Shown here: one piece after another, positions 1-10,281 of the stretch | How the letters are laid out: the number at the start of each line of letters is the position of its first letter | How positions within the stretch are numbered: the first letter of the stretch is position 1 | Assembly (NCBI GenBank): GCA_027972325.1 | Contig: JAPMOS010000067.1 | Span: 1-64,000, forward strand | From: Paratrimastix pyriformis | Taxonomy: Eukaryota; Preaxostyla; Paratrimastigidae | Direction: 5' to 3' | Length of the DNA: 64,000 nt | Program-made: the position numbers and the translations under genes | Notes under the pieces: model-generated | Seen by the model: the letters and a program-made list of their open reading frames with translations, nothing else | Told to the model about the DNA's origin: nothing | Database searches by the model: none

Positions 1-906
1 GGCGAGAAGCGTGGTCGTATGGGTTGGATAAAGACTGGTAATGAGAACTGGGAATGCTGGTACGGAGAAGGGGAAGACCTCTGGAAGGGCGAAGGGGCCG
101 GTGGTGGACGGGAGAGAGATGGGATCAGGAGGGTTGGCGGGGTTGGGATGGCTGTTTTCTCCCGCGTTTTCTGGTGGGCTGAGCGCCCCTACTTTCCAAC
201 GGTGGTTGGATGGTGTGCCGGCTTGGTGTGGTGGCTGCATGGGTGGCGGCTGCCCTCAGGTTGGTGTGGTATGTCTAGCCGATGTCTCGTTGGTCTGTGG
301 ATGGAGGAAGATGGGTGGAGAGTTTCTAATCATGCTTTGATCATAGTCTCCCGGCTGGACAGAGTGCTTTGCCTCGGAGGCCCTGTCTGGTGTCGGAAAT
401 ATCTACCGGTTTGTTGGTTGTTGGGACGTCTGGCAGCGGCTCATCCTTAGAATTTTTCTGGCCCCTGAGATGCCTGTCTGACCGTCTGGTCAGATGGAAG
501 ATCCTTCTCTGGGATGTTGCTGATGCGGCACGTTCTTTGGGAGAGAGTCTGTCTTTCCGGTATTCTTTTTGTCATCTTCAGAAACTTTTAGGAATGTGGC
601 CGCTGATCTTGGTAGGGCTGGTCAAGGGCAGTCTGGTTATTGTTTTGAGCTTTCCTGGAATGGGGTTGGTCTGTGTGCCCTTTTTTCAGTCATCCATTCC
701 AATACTGGACTGAGCAGATGGGAGCTCCAATGCCTGCATCTGCACAAAACCTCCGAAGGAATGGGCAACTTTGGACGATGTCTGAAGGTCTGTGTAAGTT
801 TTCATTTATTACAGTTTACTCATTTTCTGAGATCGATGATCTCGGTAGGACTGGTGGTGACGCTAGGGCCGGTCAAGGGGTCAACGGTCAAACCAGGACC
901 CCTTAA

Positions 907-929
907 CACCCGCAGCGGTTCTGCGGGTG
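907..929 (+). other. Perfect 9-bp hairpin near the 5' side of LINE-A
   Basis: CACCCGCAG and CTGCGGGTG form a perfect nine-base-pair stem around a CGGTT loop. The same stem is kept in LINE-A copy 3 (27584-27607, minus strand) with one extra loop base. It lies about 130 bases before the repetitive coding stretch. It could be a structured leader element or a ribozyme piece; I cannot assign it further. Confidence 0.5.
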
Positions 930-1054
930 CTGGAGAGGAGGGGCCGCTGTGCTACGTCGGCGGGATGCCCTAGGGATCGTTACCCCTGGGGTGGCCAGAG
1001 AGAGGGTCGAGGACAACCTGGCTAAAATGTGGCAGGCAAACCTCACCGAGTGGT

Positions 1055-1425
1055 ACGAGGAAAACCCGAAGGGGACAACCTCAAGAAGGAGGAAAACCCC
1101 GCCGTCGGGGACAACCTCAAGGGAGGAAAACCGCCGTCGGGGACAACCTCAAGAAAGAGGAAAACCCCGCCGTCGGGGACAACCTCAAGGGGCAGCGCTG
1201 GGCGACATCGGCTGGGTGGGGTATGGACATGATGGAGGAAACCCCAAGAAGGGGACAACCTCAAGAAGGAGGAAAACCCCGGCGTCGGGGACAACCTCAA
1301 GGGGCATCGCTGGGCGCCATCGGCTGGGTGGGGACGGACACGGAGGAGGAAAACCCCAAGGGGACAACCTCAAGAAGAAGAAGGAGGAAAACCCCGCTGA
1401 AGGGGACAACCTCATGAGGGAAGGA
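1055..1425 (+). repeat. 36-bp minisatellite inside LINE-A (12-residue repeats)
   Basis: About eight imperfect copies of a roughly 36-bp unit beginning GGGGACAACCTCAAGAAGG. In one frame the unit reads EENPAVGDNLKK or a variant; two interspersed spacers contain a histidine-rich variant. The copy number differs in the partner element (27120-27460), so the array has changed length since the two copies separated. It probably encodes a flexible, charged repeat in the N-terminal protein. Confidence 0.8.
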
Positions 1426-1952
1426 GCAGAGGAGAACCCCGGCTTTGGGGAAAACCTGATGGTAGGATGGAGGACCATGCCGGGGATGGGAATGCGTCAC
1501 AGGCTGGCGACATCGGGGGCATACTACTTTGGCTCAGGTGGCTGGGGCTGGCTTCCTTTGCTTACGGTCTGTGCGAATGTTTTCCTTGTTGCCGTTTGCC
1601 TTGTAGACTCCTTTGAGTTTCGGCAGTGCTCTTGGGACAGGGAGGTTTGGAAAGGGAGACTGGCTCGGATATCATGGATGCGAGTGATAATGTACGCTTG
1701 GGGACTTGGAAGGTTTAGCATGCCAGGCCAATTGGAATTTTATTGTTGACCGATTAAAGAGATGGGTGGGGATGAAGGAGGGGTGGAAAAGGGGTGGGCT
1801 GACATTGACTTGGCTGAATTTTGAAAAGCTGGTTGGGTTGGTTGAGTTTTATTGTAATGACGATGACATCGGTAAAAGATTGGAGGCGGTGGGGAGCAGG
1901 ATTGCTATGGAGGTGGAAATGGAGTGGGGGAAGGTGATGGAGAGCTGGAGGA

Positions 1953-2600
1953 TGGTAATGGGGGCGGAATGTATAGAGGAATAGTTAATGTCACTGGCCA
2001 CCGGTGCTGGATCAGCACGGCCTCCAGGTGGTTGAGGCGGCTGGGGGTGGTGAGTTGTACGAGATATTGGGGGAGGTCATGGGACCCCGGAGTGGGAAGA
2101 TGGGGTGAGGGAACCAGGGGTTTGGACGAAGGGCAGGATGGGGAGGAGGCCCTCGGAGGAGGCCCTGAAAGCGGGAGGTAAATGTGGAAGTAGAGGACAC
2201 ATGTCAGGGAGTGTGAGCTATGAGCAGCGGAACGGAGAGAGAGAAGGATCTAACGGTGAGATTGGAGGATTGAGAAAATGAGTGACGCTGTGGGAAGGGT
2301 GATCCTTCAAATCAGAGGATACGAAAAGGTGCCCTGGGTGTGGGGTGGATCGTTGGCATGCGAGGGAGGAGCGGGTGGTGGGAACAGAGGGTTATGGTCG
2401 TCCAAGTGACGCGGGGTAGGGAAGGGATGGTTGATAAGAGGCAATGGAGGGTCCAGCCGGATGTGGTGGAAATGGGCGGTAAGGTGTACCACATGGCGGA
2501 GTTTTGTGGGAGAAGGGGTGGGCGACACTGGGTGGCGGTCAAAAAGATTGGAGACCAATGGTGGAGGTTTAATGACAGCAGGGTCGGGAAGTTGGGAAGA
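1953..2600 (+). CDS. USP-like (peptidase C19) cysteine protease domain within LINE-A
   Basis: Pieces in changing frames match the order of a ubiquitin-specific protease. A Cys box-like GNGAECIENS (about 1953-1982) resembles G-x-x-C-[FY]-x-N-S. Next come two C-x2-C pairs (TCQEC near 2200 and CPGC near 2332), as in the USP zinc ribbon. Then a VVQVTR strand (2396) recalls the USP vihLkR segment, and a His box HWVAVKKIGDQWWRFNDS (about 2526-2579) carries the expected H-[YW]-x-A-[YV] and D-D/S pattern. The span is short for a USP (about 215 residues against 300 or more). Known USPs remove ubiquitin; in a retroelement the domain could mature the polyprotein or counter host ubiquitination, which is inference. 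The partner copy (26020-26610, minus) shows the same motifs. Confidence 0.5.
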
Positions 2601-2934
2601 GGGTGGAAGATGTGTTCCTGTAGGTGGAGGGAGGGGAGGCTTCGAGATGGGAAGTCGGCCGGGGCGTTCGGATGGGCAGATGGGGGTGGTGGGGGAAGCT
2701 ATCTGCAGGGATAAGCCACCCGGAAGTCAAGTGGGTGCCTGCGGGAGGAAGGGAGTGAAGGCGCGGAGAAGGAAGGGGAAAGGATGCAGAGGAAGAAGAG
2801 GCAAAAGCGAAAATGCTGGATATTGAGCGGTGTATGGAAGGCGGAGGCGGAAGAATGTGGGTGGAAAAAGGAGGCTAACCTGGAGGGTGGGGAAGGAGGA
2901 GGGGTGGAATGGATGGAAGGAATGGAAAAATGGA

Positions 2935-3600
2935 AGATTTGCTAATGGGTCGAACGGACATAGCGCTCTTGCAGACGAAAGGGACAACAAGGAGTTTTTT
3001 GCAGGAAAAATGGATGAAGGGGTGGTGCTGGAGGAGCTCAGTGGCGGAGGAGTCTGTTAAGAGGCACCCGAGAGGGGGGGTGATGATATAGAAAACATTG
3101 CAAGTGGCAGTGCGAAAGATTACGGAGGTGATTCCTGGTTATCTCATGTTTATGGACTGGACGGAGGGAAGAATCAGATGAGACTCATCAACATGTATTT
3201 TCCTACTGGAGACGGAGAGGCGAACGTGAGGGTGGAGTGTGATCTTGGAGCGGTTGGAGGAGTGTGTGGCGGGGCGTCGGATGGGAGAGGAGTCGTGGTG
3301 TACACAGATGCGAACGGATGGGCTAAGGAAGGAGGGAGCAAGAGAAACTGGGATTGTATGATGTGGCGAAGATGGTTGGGAAGGCGGGGAGATAACTTTA
3401 TCCGGAGCCGGAAGGGTGGGACGGTGGCGAAAGAGGAAGAGCATGAAGGGAAGGGAGGGCCTGGTTGGATTTGTGTCTGTCGACGCAGGGGACAATGGGG
3501 AGGGTGCTGGACAATTTGTTTGTTTGGCGGAATGATGAGATTCAGTGGCAGGCGGTCACGGATCACCACATGATTGTAACGGATCTCGAAACATGGCGCC
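2935..3600 (+). CDS. APE-type endonuclease domain of LINE-A
   Basis: Motifs appear in the order expected of an apurinic-like endonuclease. GRTDIALLQTKG (2949) corresponds to the catalytic-Glu strand; the partner copy reads LLQETKG with the Glu present. RLINMYFPTGDG (3183) is the strand usually written as vvniYaP. VVYTDANGW (3295) sits where GDfN is usual. TMGRVLDNLFVWRNDE (3490) corresponds to the R-I-D-f segment, and VTDHHMIV (3556) is the S-D-H-h motif. The reading frame changes between these blocks. APE endonucleases nick target DNA to prime reverse transcription. The domain lies after the protease-like region and before RT, as in APE-bearing LINEs. Confidence 0.65.
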
Positions 3601-4199
3601 TCTGCGGTGAAAATGGCTCGGAGGAAGGTGGCCATCTGCCTTCCCGGACGGAGGTGGAGGCACTGTTGCGGGACAAGAAGAAGGAGGAGTATGATGTTAT
3701 GGTTGGGAAAATGGAAAAGTACCGTGGGAAGGTTGCGCAAATGTTGCGAGAGGCAGCTGTGAAGGGGAGGAGCCATCATTTGAACAGATGAGTGAGTTTC
3801 TTCGGGTAACAGCTGGCTGCGTTTTGGCTATAGGGATGTGATGAATACGGATCGAGATTTTGAGCCTTTCAGGATAAAGAAATTGAGGAGGAGAGCGCTG
3901 GCGGAGGAGGACTTGAATAAGAGGAAGGAGATGTTGAAACAGTTGGCGAAGATGAGGTTGGTGCATTATGGTAAGAGAGATAGGGCATTGGAGGAAAGCG
4001 CAAGCGTATCTATAAGGGTATCATGACGGATGGCGCGGCGCCAATTACAACCTACGTGACTCGAAATGCGGAGGAAGATGGACAGGGTGGTGTCGGACCC
4101 GGCGGAGGTTAAGAGGGATGGTGGGGATTCATGGCGGGGCTTGCAAAAGGAAGCTGCCGGTGGGGACGGGGGCAAAGACTGAAGGAGGTAACGGGAGGC

Positions 4200-5480
4200 G
4201 TGGGTGGAAGGGTAATTATGGCCCTCTGACGACGCATGATATCCAGACAATACTGGGGGCGTTGCCGGACGGGAAAGCGGCTGGCCCGGATGGAGTGACG
4301 GCGGAGATGGTCCATGCTTGTCAGGACGAAATTAAGGAGTGGTTGGGGAGGCGATACAACGAGATGTTGGAGAAGTCTGAGGTTCCTGAGGAGCTGAAAC
4401 TCAGCTCGGTCTATATGGCAACCAAATCGCAGACGGAGCATCCGGGGATCCGGCCGGCAGAAGGCCTATAACTTTAATACAGGTTTTTGAAAGGACTGCA
4501 GGTAGTGATTGCCTCGAGATTTCAAGACTGGTGCGTTGAAAAAGGGGTATTCGGGGCGGAGCAGTTTGGTTTCCTGAGGGATCGGAGGATTGAGACGCCT
4601 ATTGCCGAGATTTTGGGGTGTTGACGGACTCGAAGATTATGGGAGGTAAGGAGTTCCACATGTGCGCGCTAGATATAAGAAAGGCCTATGATACAGTTGA
4701 CATGGAGGCGCTCAGGAGGGGGTTGAGAAGGATGGGGTGGAAGAGGAATTTGTCAGGTATGTGGACAGCTTGTATGAGGGGAGAAAGGCGCGGGTGATCA
4801 CGGGGTACGGGTTGACGGATAGCTATGACATTGAGAGAGGAATTAGTCAAGGGGACCCGTTGTCCTGCCTGCTGTTTATCTCCTTCATGGAGGGAGTCTT
4901 GGCGGAGGTGAGACGACAGGAGGGGGGCTATATTCTGGATAGCGGCAGGAAGGTAAAGGTGTTGGCATTTGCGGACGACATTATGTTGGTGACGAGAACA
5001 AGGGAACAGATGGTCCGTTTGGTGAATACGGTAAGGCGGAAAGTGGAAGAGGCTGGTATGGAGCTGTCGTGGAGCAAGTGTGACTACCTGTGGTGAAGGG
5101 AAGACGGACTTGGATCTGGGAGAGGGTCGAAAGATCAGAGTGCAGCAAAAGGGTGGAGCAATTCGGTATCTTGGGATATGGATAGATGAGGAGATGAACA
5201 TGAAGGTCAACACGGAGAAGGTGATCCAGAAAATGTGTGGGCGACTGCACAGGCTCATGGACAAGAAGGTCCCTCCGAGGTTGATGGTGCAAATGATTAA
5301 TGAGTGTGTCTCGACTTGCCTACAATACACGGCGAGGCAGTGCCCAATGCCGACAAGGGACTTGGAAACACTGAAGCAGAGATATGCGAGGGTGTTCAGG
5401 GAAATCGGAGGTTGTATTGGGAAATGCGACCCGGCAGAGGTGCTGTTCTTTCCGGAGGAGGAAGGGGTATGGGGCTGAAG
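4200..5480 (+). CDS. LINE-A reverse transcriptase
   Basis: The frames read ALPDGKAAGPDGVTAEM (RT motif 0/1), EQFGFLRDRR, the catalytic-Asp strand ALDIRKAYDTVDMEAL (about 4668-4715), GISQGDPLSCLLF (4840) and LAFADDIMLV (4962-4990) with the two catalytic aspartates, followed by a thumb region with GAIRYLGIWID (5156). This is the non-LTR RT pattern. Continuity is lost at about 4470, 4620, 4740 and 5090. The best single open block is 4737-5096, which includes the FADD box. Fingers, palm and thumb are all recognisable, so the ancestor was functional. Confidence 0.88.
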
Positions 5481-6334
5481 GACCCGATTGATGTCCATGA
5501 TATGATGGTGATGACACAAATTCTGGGGAGGATGGCGGACGAGCAGGGGTGTGGAGTGGTGCTGAGGAGGAGATCGTGCTGCTGCAGAAATTGTGGACGA
5601 CGCGTGAGCCGCTGTTGGATGATGCAGGGAAGTGGGTGAAGATGCACGGGCAGGAGAAGATGCCGGGGTGGTGATTGGGGCGTTGCAGGTGATGCACAGG
5701 AGAGACATGGCGATCCTGAGGGACGGTGAGAAACTGAAGGAGGAAGTGAAGTACGGCATGCCGACGACACTGGAAGAGATGGCGGAGCCCTGCAAGATAA
5801 CAAAGAAGCACAGACAGACCCTCATGAAAAGGAAGATTCGGAGTGTGGCGGACCTCATCATAGGGGAAGATTTCATTGGAAAGGGGTGATGCCGCAGTAT
5901 GTGGAGACGATCAAAAGCGGGTGTGTCTGTATGGTAACAGGGTGAGTCCGGACTATCTGCAATTGGCGAGGCGGATTCGGGAGGAGGAGTCGGCGGAGGA
6001 GGGCGGAAAAGGCGGAGAGTGGAGAAGGAAAAGGAGGAAGGCAATGCAGATGGGTGGGGAATGAAGGAAGGGGGGGGGGAAGGAAAGGGGGAAGAGGAAA
6101 GCAAGGCTGGGGGAGGTGGCAGTGGTGAAACGGAGGAAACATGGAGGGAGGATGGGGTGGAAAGGGGGAGAGTAAGAAGGAAGGAGCGAGAAAGAAGATG
6201 GGAGGAGGGGGGTCGGATGCAGATTGGAGGCGAGCGAGAAGAAGAGGAGGGCAGGTGGAGGGTGGAAGATGGAGGGACGGAGGTATTGTGGAAAGGCGGG
6301 AGGAGTTGGTGCGATGAGGTGGAAGTAAGAGTGG

Positions 6335-7150
6335 TGGAGCCAGAGGCGGAATGGAGGTTGTTTTATACTGATGGGAGTGCGACAAGAAGGAAGGAAAGAC
6401 GGGCGGCGTTCGCGGTGATTGAGATTAAAAAATGGGGCGCTGGCGGTGAGAGCGGGAGAGGTGTTCGGGTCGGGGGCAGACTAACAATGAAGCGGAGTTG
6501 GAGGCTATTCTGGAGGCTATTCGGATTGGACAGGATGCGAATGTGGAAGTGAGAACGGACAGTAAAGTGGCAAAGGGGTGGGTTGAGGGACTGATAAAGG
6601 GTTGGTGGAAACCAACGGATCTGATAGAATCGAAGGCGGAGGGACTGCTGCGGAGGGGCAGCGGATTGTGAAGGAGCATCGTGGAGAGATACGACTGGTC
6701 TGGGTTAAGGGACATCAGGAAACTAGTGCGTCGCTGGATGCGGAGGGGAACAGATTGGCAGACAAGATTGCGGGACGGAGCATAAAGATGGAGCCGAGCG
6801 TGGTGCCCGAAGAGAAAGGATGGGGATTCAAGCTGGTGCGGAGAAGTGACGGGAAGGAGGTGGAGACAGACTTCAGAGAGGTGATGAAGGAATGGGGGAG
6901 GAAAAGTCGAATGTGGAGGGCGGCTCGTAAAAAGAAAAACGAGATTGTGTTGATTAATGCAGAGAGTCGCAACGGAGGGATCAACGTGCAAACGATGAGG
7001 TGTGAGATGTCAGGGAAGCTGGCGATGATGGCAATCCTGCAGCGGTATATCACGGCCAACATCCGGTTCTACATCAACGGGGAGGGGATGGGAAGTGTTG
7101 GTGTGGGGTGAGGGACCACATGAACCACTTGGTGTTTGAGTGCCCAGGGA
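6335..7150 (+). CDS. LINE-A RNase H domain and zinc knuckle
   Basis: RNase H type 1 signature: FYTDGSA (6361) with the first catalytic Asp, NNEAELEAI (about 6484) with the catalytic Glu, VRTDSKVAKGWVEGL (about 6547) with the second Asp, and WVKGHQE...GNRLADKIAG (6700-6775) with the His and last Asp. It is followed by a basic linker and a block shared by all copies (GGINVQTMRCEMSGKLAM), then a cysteine/histidine knuckle. The knuckle reads best in the diverged copy as CWCGARDCTNHLVFECP (about 8806-8858). RNase H would degrade the RNA strand of the hybrid; a C-terminal knuckle of this kind is common in LINE ORF2 proteins. Confidence 0.8.
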
Positions 7151-7439
7151 TGGCGGGATGTGTGGGGGAGATGGAAAGGGGCGGATGCAGTGAAGCTAAT
7201 TGAGTGGTTGGACAAGGCGGAGGGAGCTGAAGACCCGGACCAGTTGCTCGAGGAGAAGTGGGTGGAGCCGATGGGCGAGTGTGTGAAGATAAGGGGCAGG
7301 CAGATCACGAAGGTGAGGCTATGGCAATTGATGGAGAGGTCCCGGGGAGATGGTTTCGGGCGAGAACATGGGACAGTTTTTGGGAAAGGTTCTCGACAGA
7401 GGTGGCTGAGATGTGTGACCGATATGAGGAAGGGAAAAG

Positions 7440-8390
7440 CACGACAGTAAAGGAGGGGCGGACGCATATGAGTACGCTGAGGAACCAATGGACGACTCCC
7501 CACACTATATCTTCGTTGCTGAGGCAGGCGGGAAGCCTAACGGTGATGGCGTTTTCGCACCCAGGGAATGCGGATCTCAGTTTCCCAGAGTATAGAACGC
7601 CGAGTAAGGAAGACTGGTTCCTGGGAGGTTCGGTGGATGGGTACGGGCTATTTAAGGAGAATCGGGACTTGTTGATTTATGCGAATCCGGAATATAACCC
7701 CAGGAGGAGATGGATCGGTTTTTCCGAGCAATTGGAGAGTGGGCGGAGAGCCCGATTGGTAGAGGAGGGAAAAGAGCGTTTAGATGCATTGTTATTGTGC
7801 CGTACGGGGAAGGGAAAGCGAACAGAATCCAGCCGGGGAGTGAGCCGAAGCACGGTGTGAGCTTGGCGATCAAGGGGGACATTCAGATGCGTGAGCTTTT
7901 CATCATCCAGGAGGGTGGTTTTGCCTTTTGGGAGCCGAGTTTCTGGCGCACCGGGAGGAAAGTGGTGGGGAAGGCGCGGTTTGATGTGGGGATTCTGATG
8001 TTTGAGAATGGGCGGGCTAGGGAGAGATTCCCGATGGACCCAGCCCCGTTGTGGGCTTTGGAGGCGATGTTGAGGAAGGAGGCCGGGAGTTGCATGGTGC
8101 AGGTAAACTATGAGGGCCGCCCGAGAGATGGGGAAGCGCTTTACAACTGGAGGGGGATATCGGAGGCGGTGGTGACGAAGGTGATGAGGAGGTTGAGAGC
8201 GAAGTGCGGTGTTAAGATGGAATACGCGAATGCATGTAGACTGGCAGCGGAAATGGGAATTGTGGATGAAGACACTCAAAAGGAGGTGGGAAGCGAGCTG
8301 GCAGGAATCAGGAAAACGATGCTCATAGCGATTCAGCAAAGGAAGAAGTGCGAAAAATTTGAGGCAGGAATGAAAGAAGAGCTGTAGTCC
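7440..8390 (+). CDS. PCIF1-like adenine-N6 methyltransferase-like domain at the C terminus of LINE-A
   Basis: The last 310 or so residues do not belong to a normal LINE. The block TTPHTISSLLRQAGSLTVMA (from 7493) leads to FSHPGN (7552), which parallels FASPLN of PCIF1. Then DLLIYANPEYNP (7669-7701) parallels EANPPF, the N/D-P-P-F/Y catalytic motif, here NPEY. RAFRCIVIVPYGEGK matches the hydrophobic strand after that motif, and ARFDVGILMFENGRARERF parallels the late strand ending in LFLQN. A basic, helical tail follows to the stop at 8385. PCIF1 methylates cap-adjacent adenosine; the substrate here is unknown. One base is missing just after the NPEY codons in copies 1 and 3, but not in the diverged copy at 9391. 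The fold assignment is by eye. Confidence 0.55.
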
Positions 8391-8550
8391 GGAAGTCGGC
8401 GGAGACCGCCCCTGGAGGGACGGTAGCCGACCCATGAACTCCCTGGGGTGCTCTTTCTGCAGGACTTGTCCTGCGGGAAGGCGGCCCGGGGGGGATCATG
8501 TCACCCGCGGGCTTCGGCCCGATTCCGGACTCGGCGCAAGCCGGGAAGTA
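8388..8550 (+). other. LINE-A structured 3' UTR with UUCG and GNRA tetraloop hairpins
   Basis: Directly after the stop, GTCGGC (8395) can pair with GCCGAC (about 8428). Near the end, CGGGC-TTCG-GCCCG (8508-8521) forms a UUCG tetraloop hairpin, and CGGC-GCAA-GCCG (8532-8543) forms a GNRA hairpin seven bases before the (CA)n tail. The diverged element keeps all three (10103-10256) with the loop changed from GCAA to GUAA, still GNRA. In known LINEs such hairpins are what the RT recognises on its own RNA. Confidence 0.7.
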
Positions 8551-8573
8551 TCACACACACACACACACACACA
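8551..8573 (+). repeat. (CA)n tail of LINE-A copy 1
   Basis: A pure CA dinucleotide run follows AAGTAT at the element's 3' end. All three LINE-A 3' ends stop in the same way, so (CA)n is the family's tail or its target, not a chance microsatellite. Confidence 0.85.
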
Positions 8574-10281
8574 CACTTCCGCGTGAGCCTCCAGTCCTTC
8601 AGCCGCCGCGGACGCATCTCCAGGGCGGCCCGGAAATGCAAGAACGCACTGGTGGTCATCAATGCTCAGACGGGAAATGGCGGAATAAATACGCAGACCA
8701 TGCGATGTGAAATGTCGGGCAGACTGGCCATGATGGCAATCTTGCAGCGTTACATCACGGCCAACATCAGATTCTACATCAATGGTGAAGGGGATGGGAA
8801 ATGTTGGTGTGGGGCGAGAGATTGTACAAACCATTTGGTTTTCGAATGCCCTTCGATGATGGGCAGTGTCGCGGAAAGGTGGAGTGGTGCCAACGCGATC
8901 AAACTGATCGCATGGCTGGACAAGGGGGAAGGAGTAGAAGATGCAGAACAATTGCTCCAAGAAAAATGGGTGGAGCCTATGGGCCGAAGCGTGCAGGTGA
9001 GAGGTAAGCAGATAGCGATGGACAGACTCTGGGAGCTCATCGAGCGATCGCGGGGGCGCTGGTACCGCGCCCGAACCTGGGACAGCTTCTGGGAAACGTT
9101 CACCACAGAAGTGGCGAACTTGTGCGATCGATATGTGGATGGGATGAGTACGGAGATGGCAGAAGGGCAGACCCACAAGAGCACCCTGCGAAACCAGTGG
9201 ACGACCCCCCACGTGGTGTCCTCTATGCTCAGACAAGCAGGCAGTTTGACGACGATGGCATTCTCGCATCCTGGGAATGCAGATTTGAGCTTCCTGAATT
9301 CAGGACGCCCAGCAAAGATGACTGGTTTTGGGTGGAAGACTGGATGGTTACGGGCTGTTCAAGGAGAATCGCGACCTCCTCATCTTCGCCAACCCTGAAT
9401 ACAACCCACAGGAGGAGATGGACCGGTTATTTACGGCAATTGGCGATTGGGCGGAGAGCCCAATTGGTAGAGCTGGGAAGAGAGCCTTCCGATGTATCGC
9501 GATAGTCCCGTACGGAGTGGGCAAGCCAAACCGGACGCGGCCGGTGCAGGGAGTGAAGGCGCAGCATGGAGTCGGTTTGGCGCTGAGGGGGGACATGCAA
9601 CTGAAGGAGCTGTTTATCATTGAGGAAGGGGCTTCAGCTTCTGGCTGCCGAGCTTCTGGCGGACGGGGGAGAAAGGTGCGGGGAAGGCCCCGTTTGACGT
9701 GGGCATCCTGCTCTTTGAGAACCAGCGGGCCCGAGAGAGATTCCCGAGGGACCCAGCCCCCTTGTGGGCATTGGAGAACATGTTGCGAAAGGAGGCGGGA
9801 GCGCGAAGAGTGGAGGCTGACTATGAGCGGCGTCCGAAGGAGGGCGAAGTGCTCTATAACTGGAGGGGGATTTCTGAAGGTGTGGTGAAGAAAGTCGCTG
9901 GGAGACTGCGAAGACGATGCGGGTTTAGGGAGATCTACGCGAATGACTGCAGACTGGCAGCAGAGTTGGGGATTGTGGATGAAGAGACCCAGAGGGAGAT
10001 TGGGAGCGAACTGGGTGGATTGCGGAGAACTATGCTCGTAGCGATCAAGCAGCGGAAGAAGAACGAGAAGAATGAGGAAGGGATGGACGAAGGGACGTAG
10101 TCCGGAGTGTCGGCGGTGACCGCCCCTTGTGGGTGCGAGCCGACCCATGGGCCACTTGGGGCGTTCCTTCTTGCGAGCTCGTCACGCGAGGAGGGCGGAC
10201 CGGGAGGTCTATGTTACCCGCGGGCTTCGGCCCGGTAACGGACTCGGCGTAAGCCGGGAAGTATCACACACACACACACAC
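8574..10281 (+). mobile_element. LINE-A2: 5'-truncated, diverged LINE-A copy
   Basis: It starts immediately after the tail of copy 1 and matches LINE-A from the end of RNase H to the 3' terminus. It ends in AAGTAT(CA)n at 10263-10281. DNA identity to copy 1 is clearly lower than between copies 1 and 3, and many differences fall at third codon positions while the protein is kept, so this is a separate subfamily. It contains the zinc knuckle and the whole methyltransferase-like domain. Two or three frame changes are visible (near 9300 and 9650). Confidence 0.88.
8620..10100 (+). CDS. C-terminal part of LINE-A2 ORF: zinc knuckle and PCIF1-like methyltransferase-like domain
   Basis: Reads AARKCKNALVVINAQ, then the knuckle CWCGARDCTNHLVFECP (8806-8858), a helical linker (to about 9200) and TTPHVVSSMLRQAGSLTTMA leading to FSHPGNADLSF. 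The catalytic-type NPEY (9391-9402) sits in LLIFANPEYNPQEEMDRLF, here with the frame intact through the motif. FDVGILLFENQRARERF (about 9695) and a basic tail (to 10100) complete the domain. Because this subfamily is well diverged from copies 1 and 3 yet keeps the same residues, it is the best evidence that the domain was under selection. The stop TAG at 10098 is followed by the structured 3' UTR. Confidence 0.6.

Larger units (their letters stand above)
1..8573 (+). mobile_element. LINE-A copy 1: long non-LTR retrotransposon with extra protease-like and methyltransferase-like domains
   Basis: The 5' end lies outside the window; the 3' end is a (CA)n tail at 8551-8573. Domain order read from the plus strand: unassigned N-terminal region with a variable 12-residue repeat, USP-like cysteine protease (about 1953-2600), APE-type endonuclease (2935-3600), reverse transcriptase (4200-5480), RNase H (6340-6790), a C-x-C...H...C zinc knuckle (7080-7150) and a PCIF1-like methyltransferase domain (7440-8387). 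The frame is interrupted many times by one-base indels, so this copy is probably dead or the assembly has homopolymer errors. An inverted, nearly identical copy lies at 20011-29300, and a diverged 3' fragment follows directly at 8574. At more than 8.5 kb it is long for a LINE. No LTRs and no integrase were seen. Confidence 0.9.

Noticed and set aside
1055-1425. Regularly spaced repeats that could suggest a CRISPR array
   Set aside because: Units are contiguous without unique spacers and encode a peptide repeat within a LINE; the DNA is eukaryotic.
4686-6104. 472-codon minus-strand ORF, Pro/Ser/His-rich
   Set aside because: Lies exactly antisense to the LINE-A RT region; composition is that of a reverse shadow and no domain is visible.
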